This document shows positions 35,978 to 47,893 of a stretch of DNA of 64,000 bases, in pieces. The stretch is taken from the NCBI RefSeq assembly GCF_963576675.1, contig NC_088910.1, positions 24,616,531 through 24,680,530 of the forward strand. Reading direction: 5' to 3'. Every line of letters begins with the position of its first letter. The first letter of the stretch is position 1. The notes under the pieces are model-generated. The model saw only the letters and a program-made list of their open reading frames with translations. It ran no database searches and was not told the DNA's origin. This DNA is from Euphorbia lathyris (taxonomy: Eukaryota > Streptophyta > Magnoliopsida > Malpighiales > Euphorbiaceae). The position numbers and the translations under genes were made by a program.

Positions 35978-36301
35978 TATGATGCATTCAGCACAAACAG
36001 AGTCCCTTATGGTGTCAGCACCATAAACCTCATTAGCAAGTTCAGAGTACAACGAGTACAACCCCAAGTGGAAGAAGCATCGTAAAAGGGTCAGTTTAGT
36101 CTACTTGCACATACATACGAACTAAATAGCAAAGCTCTACGTTATATTACAAAAGGGGGGGGTGAGTGTTGCCTTTCGGTTGTAATTGATGGTCCAAAGC
36201 TCCTTAGCTATTCTGACTAGTGAAAAGAACTTTGGAATTGGAATGAGAACCACATTTAGAGCTCACAATGCCTTTCGATTCTCCTTTCACTTAGTCAGGA
36301 C
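35978..36301. repeat. Left copy of a local duplication interrupted by the Sirevirus
   Basis: ATTCAGCACAAACAGAGTCC and the following 300 bases (CTCTACGTTATATTACAAAA, GCCTTTCGATTCTCCTTTC) recur at about 47611-47904. Read across the insertion, this copy continues at 47582 (AGCTTAGGAGATTTG), matching TAGTTTAGGAGATTTGGACA at the end of the right copy. The two were adjacent direct repeats before the Copia element landed. Confidence 0.8.
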
Positions 36302-37605
36302 TGTTGAAACACCTTTCCACATGATTTTGATTTGACAAAATTATTTAAGTAATGATAAAAATATTCTAACACATTAAATTTAAAAAGCTTTGATTTATTA
36401 CACTAATGTGTTTGTTCAATGTTGAGTTTAATTGTGTATAAGACATTGAGATTAAAAAGCCCAAAGGCCCATAAAGTGGAAGTCAAGCCCAAGTCAACAC
36501 ATCAATACCATTCGGCCAAAGAATTCAAAACGAAGCTGTATTAACTAAAACGACGACTCCGCATGAGAAGGATCGAGAAGCCTTTGTGGCAAAAGCTTCA
36601 AGAAGAAGCTGCTGAACAGCGGCAGGCAATGTTCAACTTCTAGACAAAGTATTTCTACTTTGGGAAAAGTTCAGAAGGCGCAGAAAGCTGTCTCGTGGAC
36701 TTTTCCTTAAATGGCGAAACATTCTGCCGAAGACTGACGAAGACAGAAGATGCAAGAATCCTATTGGCCAACGACGCTGAGCACGCCCAGAGTGACAACG
36801 ACAGGAAGCCGTTTCCCTACAACGGTTATTTCGAAATTCGAAATGACCAGGTGCCTCAAGTGTCACTATATAAAGGCTATCCATTTGCTTCAATCAATGC
36901 AGAACTTCAATTAGTCGAAACGCTGACCAAATTCATACTCGAAGATTCTGTGAGAAAAGCAAAGCAAATGCCTTACACCAATTTCCATATTCTTGTGTAA
37001 AAGTCTAGAGTGATCTTCAATCATCTAAAGTGTCTTAGCAATTGTTGTTTAGGACAAACACTTTATCATTTCTAGAAGAATAGAAAGGAGAGGTTGAGTA
37101 CTCGGTTATAGTACTGAGCGTAGATATAGGAGTGAGTAGAGGTATAGAGGAAGGTACTCTTGTTATACTCAGCTTCTATTTGTAAAAGGTTTCGTGCTCT
37201 ACCTTTAAAGAGCTCAATAGAGAATTCAAAAAGCTCGGAATGAGTTCCGGGGACTGGACGTAGGCGGAGAGGCCGAACCAGGATAAGTCTGCTGAGTAAT
37301 ATCTTTCTAACCCTTAAACTCCTTTTATATATTTTGCTTGCTATGAAAACTGACTAAGTAAAGAACTCACGCTGAGTTAAGTTTACTAAGAAGCTGAGTT
37401 CAGGAATAGACTCTAAGTGCTATTTGCTGACTCAAGTAAAGAAGCAGACTTAATCACAAGTTGACTAAGCTTGTGTCTTAAATCTACTTAGTGACGCTGT
37501 GTAAACCTTTTCTTAAGAAAAGAAGTCAGCCTTAACGGACAAAATTTTAAATAGTTCCTATCCCCCCCCCTTGGAACTAACATGTCACGTTATAAGGGAC
37601 CAACA
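36302..37605 (+). repeat. 5' LTR of the Sirevirus-like element
   Basis: 1304 bp. It has a TATA box, CTATATAAAGG, at 36866-36876. It lacks 22 bp present in the 3' LTR (near 36612). The 86- and 101-codon frames inside it recur in the other LTR and are not genes. Confidence 0.93.
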
Positions 37606-37607
37606 AG

Positions 37608-37621
37608 TGGTATTAGAGCTT
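37608..37621 (+). other. Primer binding site
   Basis: TGGTATTAGAGCTT begins two bases after the 5' LTR. It is one base off the usual tRNA-Met motif TGGTATCAGAGC. Confidence 0.85.
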
Positions 37622-37667
37622 AAAAGCTCACTGTGCAAGGTTTAACTACCTTGAGCTGATCCCCACT

Positions 37668-39410
37668 ATGGCTGAGAAGAGCACTCGATTTCTCCCAGGA
37701 AATCTGACAACTCAGATTTTGCCTGAGGGTCTGTCCATAACTCGGCCTCCTCTATTCTTCGGGTCTAACTATACCTTTTGGAAGAATATAATGAAAAATT
37801 TCATTCAGGAAACAAATATGAGTGCATGACTATCTATAGTTCAAGGCCCATTTGTTCCTGTTGAAACTGTTGATGGTCAAACGGTTGTCAAAGCTGAGAC
37901 TAAATGGACAGAGGATGATCTCAAGAAGCTACAAAATCATTCTTCGGCTATAAACATGCTTCACTGTGCTTTAGATGCTGCAGAATACAACAAGATTTCA
38001 GGTTGTGAGTCAGCGCAGGAGATTTGGAAGAAGCTTGAGGTCACCTATGAAGGAACCAACAAGGTGAAGGAATCCAATGTCAACCAGCACATGAGGTTGT
38101 ACGAGCTGTTTGAAATGAATGATGATGAAGGAATCTCTGACATGAACGCAAGGTTCACAAACATCATCAACGAGCTCAAGAGACTTGGAAAGATCTTCAC
38201 TGAGGAAGAGCAAGTTAAGAAGATTTTTAGGAGTCTTCCTAAAAGCTGGCAAGCAAAGAAAACTGTTGTTGAGGAAGCTCAAGACTTAACCACCTACAAG
38301 TATGATGAACTCATTAGCTCACTGTTGACCCACGAGATATCAATGAAGAACTTCGAGGTGAAGGAGAAGTCTGAAGACAAGAAGCAAAAGTCTCTTGTCA
38401 TGAAAGCTGACTCCACTGATGGGACCTCAACAGACAATGAAGAAATGGCTATGTTCACTAGAAAGATGAAAAGGCTGTTCAGAAAGAATGACAAATATTC
38501 TAAGAAGCCTTACAAGAAGTTTGATAAGTACAAAGCTGAGTCCAGCGACAACAAGTACAAGAAGGACAGCTCAAAGCCCATTACATGCTTTGAATGTCAT
38601 CAAACTGGCCATATCAAGTCAAGCTGTCCCACGCTGAGGAAAGAAAGAAAGAACAGCAAGAAGGCAATGGTGGCAACTTGGAGCAACAGTGATGAGTCTT
38701 CATCATCAGAAGCTGATGCCACTGAGCCAGCAAAGATTTATTTCATGGCTGACGAACTTGCTGAGCCATGTGTTTCTGAGCATGCTGACCCCTCCATTAC
38801 ATCTGACGATGAGGAACACTCAACTGAGGTAATATCAATACCCTTGCTCAGAGATGAAATGGTTAATGCCCTGAGTGACCTCTATACACTTGTCAAAAAG
38901 TGTAATAAAAAGGTTAGAGCACTCAGCAGGCGATGTGACGAGGTTGAGGAGGTCAAACTGAGTGACCTTCGATATCTTCTCCATGACAACTCAACGTTGC
39001 ATAGTAATGTAGAAATTATGCAAAAGTTTGTCTCTAAGGTCCAATCAGATTCTAAGAAACTGAGAAAGGATGTCACATCAATTCAGAACCAACTTAAGGT
39101 TCCGAATAAAAGAAACATTCCTCTGAAAACTGAGTACCGAAGTACTAGTCAGCAGAGATGGAATCCTCAGCGGAATGTCTAGTGTGACTTCTATGGGAAG
39201 AAAGGACACACCACAAAGGTGTGCTGGCATGCTCAGCACTGGGGTGCTGACCAGCCAGTGAGACATACTAAACGGAAGGTCAGCTATGACTTCTGTGGAA
39301 AGAATGGACACACTGTCCAAGTATGTCGTCATAAAATAAAATATGATGCTTTACCTGTTGAACCTAACAAGCAAGGACCCAAAAAGAATTGGGTACCTAA
39401 AAGCAACTAG
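37668..39410 (+). pseudogene. Sirevirus-like gag, two in-frame stops
   Basis: One reading frame from ATG 37668 to TAG 39408, interrupted by TGA at 37827 and TAG at 39180. It begins with the Copia gag opening (PPLFFGSNYTFWKNIM). The central gag region has EIWKKLEVTYEGTNKVKESN and RSLPKSWQAKKT. A Lys-rich segment is followed by a CCHC knuckle (CFECHQTGHIKSSC, from 38586). Two later knuckle-like motifs follow (CDFYGKKGHTTKVC, and DFCGKNGHTVQVC, which lacks the first Cys). Gag coats the RNA and forms the particle. TGA 37827 sits where other copies of this family would be expected to have Trp (inference). The frame overlaps the pol frame at about 39401-39410. Confidence 0.9.
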
Positions 39411-42400
39411 CTATATTGCAGGTAAGCCTGAGGTGTGCTGAGAAGTCAAAGATGTGGTACATTGACAGCGCATGCTCGAGGCATATGACTGGTGATGAAA
39501 CTCAGTTCATCACGTTTGAGCGTAAACGAGGAGGAAGTGTAAGTTTTGGAGAAAACAAGAAGGGTAAGATAGTAGGGCCAAGAACCATTGGTGGTAATCC
39601 TACTATTGAGTCAGTCTCCCTAGTCAGCGGACTCAAATATAACTTACTCGGCGTAGCTCAGCTATGTGACAATGGGAGAAAAGTTATATTTGGTGACTCT
39701 GGATGTAAAATATTCGAGGGTAAAACAAATGAGTTAATTTTAACTGCCCCTCGTATTGATAATGTCTTTATGCTGAACTTAGAAAATAAGTTTTCAAAAA
39801 CTGTATGCATAGTGTCAAAGGAAGAAAATTCCTGGCTATGGCACAAGAGACTTGGTCATGTAAGCATGGACCTCCTGGCCAAATTAGCAAGAAAGCAATT
39901 GGTTGAGGGACTGCCAGAACTTAAATTTGAAAAAGATCAATTATGTCACGCTTGCCAAGCTGGAAAACAAACCAAACAATCTTTTCATAGTAAAACATTG
40001 TCTCAACTAAGCGTCCATTAGAGTTACTACACTTGGATCTCTTCGGTCCAGTCCAGCCACTGAGCTTGGGTGGAAGAAGATTTTCCTTGGTCATTGTAGA
40101 TGATTTTTCTCGGTACACTTGGATCATCTTGCTGAGTAGCAAGGATGAAACCTTTGAGACATTTTCAAATTTAGTAAGAAAACTTGAAAATGATAAAGAC
40201 CTTAAGTTAGCTCACATTCGAAGTGATAATGGTGGAGAATTCAAGAACCAACAGTTTGTTGAATTCTGTGAAACCAACGGCATTGACCATAATTTCTCTG
40301 CTCCTAGAACGCCTCAACAAAATGGGGTTGTTGAAAGGAAAAACAGAACCTTGGTTAAAGTAGCCAAGACAATGCTGAGTGAGCATAGGCTTCCAAAGTA
40401 CTTTTGGGGAGAAACTGTCAACACAGCGTGCTACATTCTTAATAGGGCCCTAGTTAGACCTATACTAAAGAAAACCCCTTATGAACTTTGGAAAGGACGA
40501 AAGCCCAACATTGGATACTTTCGTGCCTTTGGCTGTAAATGCTTTATCTTAAATACCAAAGATAGCCTAGCTAAGTTTGACTCTAAAGCTGATGAAGCTA
40601 TCTTTTTAGGCTACTCAACAAACAGCAAAGCATACAGAGTTTTCAATAAACAAACTCAAGTCTTAGAAGAGTCAGTACATGTTGAGTTCGATGAAACTAA
40701 CCCTGCAGGTAGATACCAGCCACTGACCGTTGATGACCCACACTCAGCACCCGCTGACCAAGAAATAGTCGCTGAGTCATTTCCTCAAGGGCTGACCAAA
40801 GGTAAAAGTGAAACTCAAATTACTTTCACTGACCAATCTACACCTGCAGAGATTGTTGAAACACAACCAGCACAAGACATCAATCTACCAAAGGAGATTA
40901 GAATACCAAGAGGTCACTCAGAGAGTGCCATTCTTGATGCCGCTGAGAATACCCTGATGACGAGGAATCAACTCAGGAGATACCTCAGCAACGTAGCATT
41001 TGTCTCAATCCAGGAGCCAAAGAATTTCGCTGAAGCTGAGTATGATGAATTATGGATGAATGCAATGCAAGAAGAACTTGATCAGTTCAGACGAAATGAA
41101 GTATGGGATCTAGTGCCAAAACCAAGAAGCCAGAAGACCATAGGAACAAGATGGGTCTTCCGCAACAAGCTGGATGAACAAGGGAACGTGGTCAGAAACA
41201 AAGCAAGACTTGTAGCTCAGGGCTACAGTCAGTAAGAAGGTATTGACTACGGTGAGACCTTTGCCCCAGTGGCAAGGCTAGAGGCTATTAGAATTTTATG
41301 TGCATATGCAAGCTATATGAACTTTAAACTGTTTCAAATGGATGTTAAGAGTGCATTCCTTAATGGAGTTATAAATGAGGAAGTTTATGTTAATCAGCCT
41401 CTAGGGTTTGAGGATCCTAAATTCCCAAACCACGTTTATAAGCTTAAAAAGGCTCTATATGGCCTCAAGCAAGCACCACGTGCTTGGTATGAGAGGCTGA
41501 CCAGTTTCCTGCTGACTAGAAATTATGTCAGAGGTAAAGCTGATACAACCTTATTCATTAAGAAGAAGGGTAAAGATACCCTGATGGCTCAAATATATGT
41601 TGATGACATTATTTTTGGTGCCACTAACGAGTCAATGTGCAAGGAATTTAGTAAGCAGATGCAGACTGAGTTTGAAATGTCAATGATGGGAGAACTCAAC
41701 TTCTTCCTTGGACTTCAAATCAAACAAGGGAAAAATGGCATCTTCATTAGTCAAACTAAGTATGCTAAGGAGATATTGAAGAAGTATGAACTTGAGAATT
41801 GTAAGTCAATATCTACCCCAATGGGCACTGACACTGTCCTCTGCGCTGATGATAATGGTAAGTCAGTAGACAGCAGATTGTACCGAGGTATGATTGGTTC
41901 TCTACTTTACTTAACTGCTAGTAGGCCGGACATTCAGTTCTCAGTATGTTATTGTGCTAGATATCAATCTAACCCTAAGGAATCTCATTACATAGCTGTA
42001 AAAAGAATCCTTAGATATTTGCAAGGCTCAGTGAATGCAGGTTTATGGTATCCCAACACTCATGACTTCACACTCATTGGATACACTGACGCTGACTACG
42101 GACGAGACAAGCTTGAACGAAAAAGCACCTCAGGAGGATGCTACTTCCTTGGGAGCTGTCTTGTGTCCTAGTTCAGCAAGAAGCAGGCGTCAGTAGCCCT
42201 GTCAACCACTAAAGCTGAGTACGTTGCTGCTGGAAGCTGTGTTGCTCAAGTCCTATGGATTAAGCAACAGCTTAAAGATTTTGGCGTTCGGACTAAAACA
42301 ATTGAAGTCAAATGTGACAACAAAAGTGCCATTGACTTATCAAAGAACCCAATCCAACACAGCAGGATGAAGCATGTCAGCATAAGACATCACTTCATTA

Positions 42401-42543
42401 GAGATCACGTACTCAAGGGAGAGATCAAGCTGACCTATGTCCCAACGGATGAGCAGCTTGCCGATATCTTCACAAAGCCACTGGCTCGTGAGCAATTCAA
42501 CATACTTAGAGAAGCCATTGGTATGTTTAATCCTCTTCAATAA
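39401..42543 (+). pseudogene. Sirevirus-like pol: protease, integrase, RT, RNase H
   Basis: Pol starts in a frame one base back from gag. Protease: WYIDSACSRHMTG (39451), where the usual DSG is DSA. Integrase zinc finger: WLWHKRLGHV and CHACQAGKQ. A one-base shift occurs at about 40015, then the core: LHLDLFGP, RSDNGGEF, GVVERKNR. An in-frame TAA at 41233 lies early in RT, before [11 protein letters not shown]; the RT core [11 protein letters not shown] and YVDDIIFGA follows. TAG at 42169 interrupts RNase H, which continues through STTKAEYVAAGS and DNKSAIDLSKNP to TAA 42541. At least three lesions plus the weak protease motif mean the copy cannot make pol itself. Confidence 0.92.
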
Positions 42544-42907
42544 ATTTCAAGTATAGTATGCATGCTGAGTGAATTTCCATGTTGAATGATTTGTGCTATT
42601 ACATGCAGAGTAGATAAATATATATATGCTGAGTATCTATCTCAAGCTGAGCTACTACGCATAAGATTGATTCCTCTGCATAACACTGACTACTCCGAAT
42701 TTTAAACGCCTGAAATTCTTAACACTGAATAAAGAGCCGTTGTAAACTTTAATGCAAAGCACGCGAATTAAATAGCCACCTAGGATGACGTATAGGCTAT
42801 AATTAGAAAATACACGCGCCGTATGTGTCATAAATGCCAGAATCTTTGTCGATTGAGAATCTCGAGGCAAAACGGACTACTCAACGCCTTGGATTAACTC
42901 AACATCT

Positions 42908-42917
42908 CTATAAATAG
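42908..42917 (+). promoter_or_regulatory. TATA-like box ahead of the extra ORF
   Basis: CTATAAATAG lies about 105 bp before ATG 43022 and 365 bp after the pol stop, followed by a pyrimidine-rich stretch with TCTCTCTCTC. Position and sequence suit a TATA box for the extra ORF. Expression is not shown by sequence. Confidence 0.5.
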
Positions 42918-43021
42918 TGGATGAATTCCCACTTCTATTTCTTTACGCTTAGAAATCTTTGGCATTCATACTCTCTCTCTCGAAACAGTTCCCAAACCTT
43001 CTAAAAAACTTCTCTGAGAAA

Positions 43022-45714
43022 ATGACTAAAATTTCTCTGAACATCTCCGATGTCGGTCTCTCCCATAACCGCTCCGATCACAATCCCACTTCTCCCACTC
43101 AGTGTGATCACGCTGGAGTTACTACCCCGAGCAAGAAATCTCACGCTGTCCAAGCCACCTCTTCCAAAGGGAAACAGCAGCAAAAGGACAAGGGTAAGAA
43201 AGTAGTTGAACGCACCTACACTCAAGTCTTCGAGAGTGTGAGGGGATGGAAGATTGACCACTCGCGGTGGTTCTCAAAAGGATTTGTGGAGGCCGAGCAA
43301 CCTTTCTGTGAGTGGATCAAGAACAATGGATGGACCGAGCTGTTCTCAGTTCGGGATCCTACTTACCCTGAGTTGGTACGAGAATTTTACGCCAACCTAA
43401 AAGTCGCCAATGATAATAGGAACTACCTAGCAACTCATGTTCAAGGAAAGAACATCTCCATCAACCCAGCGTATCTAGCCTCACTGTTCAAGCTAAAAAA
43501 CGAAGGAGCTATACTTCGTAAATCTGGTGACTATACGAAAACTGACTACGTTCAGACCTTCTGCAAACCCGAGGGTCATGTAGGTGAAATTTCAAGCACT
43601 TCCATGGGTCAGCATCAAAAGATGGCCCATTACATACTGACCAATTTCCTCTACCCCAAAATCAACTGCACCAACTCAGCAACCAACTTCGAGCAGTGTT
43701 TTATATGGCACATGCTGACCTACACGTCGATAAATATGCCTGTCTTCATAATCGGTGGGTTTCTATGAAGTACATGAACCCTTAGGTTGGGCTCCTTCAT
43801 CACTCGAATCCTCCAGGATCACAAGGTGGACACGGTTGCGGAAATCCAAGTTCAGGGAACCAAAATTACAGCTGCTGCCCTATTTGGTTTGGCACATGAC
43901 CTACCAATTGTGGCGAAGGAAGGAAAAGGAGAAGCTTTCCAGAACGCTGAGGGGGTTGTGACTCGAAAGGGGAGAGCACAAAGAAAGAGGAAAGCTGGGC
44001 AAAGCACCTCTAAAGGAGCTGCTTCTGCCCCAAAGAAGCTTAAATTTTTCTGCGAAGGAACTAAGCCTCAGATTCAACCAGGTCAGGGTGGATCCAGGTC
44101 AGCTGAGAAAAGACCTAGGCAAGTTGAGCCTGAGATAGAAGAAAGAGAGGTTGCTGACTAACCATTAAGAAAGAGGAAGAAGCTCAACTTTGAGTTAAGA
44201 CCTATTGAGGCCATGCCAACAGATATCGACGTTCCTCCTAACTCACACTATGAACAGAGTCAAGGGATTGACGCTGAGCAACGGGTTGAGGAAGAACAAG
44301 ACCAAGACCAATTTGGTGGTCAGTTTGTTGAGGAAGAGTTGGATGACCAGTTAGAAGAAGAAGAGATGGATGATGAGTCTGAAGAAGAAGAAAGTGGTCA
44401 GGATGACACTGAGGAACCAGCAGATGATGAAAATCTTGAACCAATTAACACTGAGTTGGTTGATGAAGAAGAAACTGAGCACCAAGCCAATGCCCCTGCT
44501 GTTCAAAGGGAAGTTTCACCCACTGACTCCATTGAGCCTATTCCCTGTGACCCTACTCCTCCGAAGCTTAGGAGACTGAGAAAGAAGAAAGCCTTTAAAC
44601 AACCAGTTATTGATCTCATGGGTGATTCACCGTTGAGAGATGAGATCACTGACCTTAGTGAGGTACATCTTAAATACTTCTCCAACCCACCTGTGTCTCA
44701 ACCAGAGTTGCAAGAAAATCAAGCCTCTGTTTCTCAAAAGGAACATGCCGACTTAAATGCCTCCGCCAACCCAAGTAATGCCGAGCAAGTGCTCGAAGAT
44801 TCCGCTCCTCAAACTGTTGAGCAAGCTAAGGAATTTTCTGCTCAGGTGGACACTGAACTTCCTCAAATTCCATCACCTAGTCAGCTTCAGCCTGACACTG
44901 AGCAAGCAACTCTTTCTGCTGATCCTCCACTTCCCCAACTAAATGAGCAGAATCAGATTCAGTCAGTTTCCACTGACAATACTAATTCCAGGCCAGTCGC
45001 TGACAATGCTGGGCCTTCCAATGACGAGTAGAACCAAACACTGCCCTTATTCGGTTCTACTCCACCATGGTCAACCATATAAACTCACTGCAAAGGGAGT
45101 TTCATCAACTGTCAGCTGCGAACTCAGCATATGCCACTTCTGCCGAAGTACAACATCTCTTCAGCCAGCTTCACATCGAGCAAGAGAAAACAAATCACCA
45201 GCTTTCCACTTCCTCTTAATGCTCCATTGAGCAAATTAGCGAGGCTGTGCGTCTGCTGAACTTAAACAGGCAAGAGATGGCCACTAACGAGCTTAAAACC
45301 AACGAGATTCTGAAGTATTCTCGAGCAACTTTCAGCAATGTGCGCCAAATCAACGCTCAGCGTGAGTATTATGATTCCTCTTTGCTAAAGATGTTTCATC
45401 AAGCCTTTGCAATGCTCATTGAAACCATGCACTGGATTGGCAAGTCTCAAGCCGTTGTTTTAAGTATGCTGAGTGTTGCATCAATCGGAATTCCTCGATC
45501 CATTGTGGATGATGGTGTTCCAATTTTCGACGGAATGAATGAAAGCACGAGAAAGCTAAAGGCATTTTCTCAGCGCCTCACTCAAGCTGCAATTGACGCC
45601 ACCTTCATTCCCAAACCTGATGATGGCAAAACGGGGGAGAAAGAACAAGCCCCAAGAACTCAGCAAGCCTCAGTTAGTCAGCCGCAACACAAGGGCAAGG
45701 GCAAACAAAAGTAG
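43022..45714 (+). pseudogene. Extra ORF region between pol and 3' LTR
   Basis: From ATG 43022 there is a Lys/Ser/Gln-rich start, then a globular domain at about residues 65-250 (ELVREFYANLKVAN, VQGKNISINPAYLASLFKL, HMLTYTSINMPVFIIG). This resembles the putative plant transposon protein domain (PF20167-like) by its REFYANL and V.GK motifs. An acidic Glu/Asp-rich stretch follows (about 44270-44480), then a Pro/Gln-rich linker and a helical, probably coiled-coil end (45247-45714, e.g. MATNELKTNEILKYSRA). Lesions: paired frame changes near 43760-43790, TAA at 44159, a frame change near 45031 and a stop at about 45218. There is no signal peptide or membrane segment at the start, so an envelope role is not supported. 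Function unknown. Confidence 0.7.
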
Positions 45715-46236
45715 CTAGGATAGCTAGTCTTTGAACCTTTATGACTATGTTTTATTTGTGAACTCTGTTGTGCTGACTTTAAAATCAAAACAAATTATAT
45801 GCATCTCTATCTCTTTCATACTGACTACTCTTGTGCGATGCTTACTTAAGTGATTGATATAATTTGTTAAAACGCATCTTCATTAAATCAACTATGCTAC
45901 ATTGTCTATATTAATTGATGATATGTCTGCTGTGTTGATCATACATGTTGACCACTTCTTATATGTCCACTTAACTAAAACTCATTGAACAAAGCTTACT
46001 CAGCGCTCTCTGATATTTAAACCTTCCGCGTAAAACTGAGTTAAATAGAATATGTTCCATGAGCTGACCTATCTCTGAAAACTGACCTTAGACTTACTCA
46101 ATTAAACCTTGAAATGTTTAGAGTAAAACTAAGTCAGTAGCTCAACCCTTACGGGGGAGTTATTTGATAAAATAAGGTCAACTATCATGGGGGAGCTCAA
46201 CACTGAGTTCTTCGACTGAATATTTTTGCCAACATC

Positions 46237-46250
46237 AAAATGGGGGAGTT
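46237..46250 (+). other. Polypurine tract
   Basis: AAAATGGGGGAGTT abuts the 3' LTR. Two further GGGGGAG motifs lie upstream at about 46153 and 46189. Confidence 0.85.
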
Positions 46251-47576
46251 TGTTGAAACACCTTTCCACATGATTTTGATTTGACAAAATTATTTAAGTA
46301 ATGATAAAAATATTCTAACACATTAAATTTAAAAAGCTTTGATTTATTACACTAATGTGTTTGTTCAATGTTGAGTTTAATTGTGTATAAGACATTGAGA
46401 TTAAAAAGCCCAAATGCCCATAAAGTGGAAGTCAAGCCCAAGTCAACACATCAATACCATTCGGCCGAAGAATTCAAAACGAAGCCGTATTAACTAAAAC
46501 GATGACTCAGCATGAGAAGGATCGAGAAGCCTTCATGGCAAAAGCTTCAAGAAGAAGCTGTTGAGTTGGACGACAAAGCAGTCTGGACAGCGGCAGGCAA
46601 TGTTCAACTTCTAGACAAAGTATTTCTACTTTGGGAAAAGTTCAGAAGGCGCAGAAAGCTGTCTCGTGGACTTTTCCTTAAATGGCGAAACATTCTGCCG
46701 AAGACTGACGAAGACAGAAGATGCAAGAATCCTATTGGCCAACGACGCTGAGCACGCCCAGAGTGACAACGACAGGAAGCCGTTTCCCTCCAACGGTTAT
46801 TTTGAAATTCGAAATGACCAGGTGCCTCAAGTGTCACTATATAAAGGCTATCCATTTGCTTCAATCAATGCAGAACTTCAATTAGTCGAAACGCTGACCA
46901 AATTCATACTCGAAGATTCTGTGATAAAAGCAAAGCAAATACCTTACACCAATTTCCATATTCTTGTTTAAAAGTCTAGAGTGATCTTCAATCATCTAAA
47001 GTGTCTTAGCAATTGTTGTTTAGGACAAACACTTTATCATTTCTAGAAGAATAGAAAGGAGAGGTTGAGTACTCGGTTATAGTACTGAGCGTAGATATAG
47101 GAGTGAGTAGAGGTATAGAGGAAGGTACTCTTGTTATACTCAGCTTCTATTTGTAAAAGGTTTCGTGCTCTACCTTTAAAGAGCTCAGTAGAGAATTCAA
47201 AAAGCTCGGAACGAGTTCCGGGGACTGGACGTAGGCGGAGAGGCCGAACCAGGATAAGTCTGCTGAGTAATATCTTTCTAACCCTTAAACTCCTTTTATA
47301 TATTTTGCTTGCTATGAAAACTGACTAAGTAAAGAACTCACGCTGAGTTAAGTTTACTAAGAAGCTGCGTTTAGGAATAGACTCTAAGTGCTATTTCCTG
47401 ACTCAAGTAAAGAAGCAAACTTAGTCACAAGTTGACTAAGCTTGTGTCTTAAATCTACTTAGTGACGCTGTGTAAACCTTTTCTTAAGAAAAGAAGTCAG
47501 CCTTAACGGACAAAATTTTAAATAGTTCCTATCCCCCCCCCTTGGAACTAACCTGTCACGTTATAAGGGACCAACA
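46251..47576 (+). repeat. 3' LTR of the Sirevirus-like element
   Basis: 1326 bp. It retains the 22 bp missing from the 5' LTR (GTTGAGTTGGACGACAAAGC region, about 46560-46585). It ends GGGACCAACA followed by the AGGAC duplication. Confidence 0.93.
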
Positions 47577-47581
47577 AGGAC

Positions 47582-47890
47582 AGCTTAGGAGATTTGAACG
47601 CCCTTCATATTCAGCACAAACAGAGTCCCTTGTGGTGATAGCATCATAACCCTCATTACCAAGTTCAGAGTACAACAAGTACAACCCAAGTGGAAGGAGC
47701 AAAAGGGTCAGTTTAGGAGCACAAAGCTCTACGTTATATTACAAAAGGGGGGGAATTAAAAGTCCAAATCTCCTTAACTATTTTGAGTGGAGAAAGGAAA
47801 TTTCGAATTGAAATGATAACCACATTTGGAGCTCGCATTGCCTTTCGATTCTCCTTTCCCTCACTCAAGATAGTTTAGGAGATTTGGACA
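47582..47890. repeat. Right copy of the interrupted local duplication
   Basis: From about 47611 it repeats 35978-36296 in the same orientation. It directly precedes the 3' end of the minus-strand E2-like locus. No coding sequence. Confidence 0.75.
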
Positions 47891-47893
47891 CCC

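Larger units (their letters stand above)
36302..47576 (+). mobile_element. Sirevirus-like Copia retrotransposon, 11.3 kb
   Basis: LTRs at 36302-37605 and 46251-47576 (TGTTGAAACACC...GGGACCAACA) are flanked by the 5-bp duplication AGGAC (36297-36301 and 47577-47581). By eye there are about 20 substitutions plus one 22-bp gap between LTRs (roughly 1.6%). Gag and pol lie in different frames. A long extra ORF region separates pol from the 3' LTR, and three GGGGGAG polypurine motifs (about 46153, 46189 and 46242) precede it. Large size, split gag/pol frames, extra ORF and multiple polypurine motifs are Sirevirus traits. Multiple stops and frameshifts make this copy non-autonomous. Confidence 0.93.

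Noticed and set aside
36633..37000. 86- and 101-codon frames, repeated at 46604-46971
   Set aside because: They occur in both LTRs, overlap each other on opposite strands and contain the LTR TATA box, so they are non-coding LTR sequence.
44238..44444. Minus-strand His/Leu-rich frame
   Set aside because: It is a shadow of the acidic Glu/Asp-rich stretch of the Sirevirus extra ORF.
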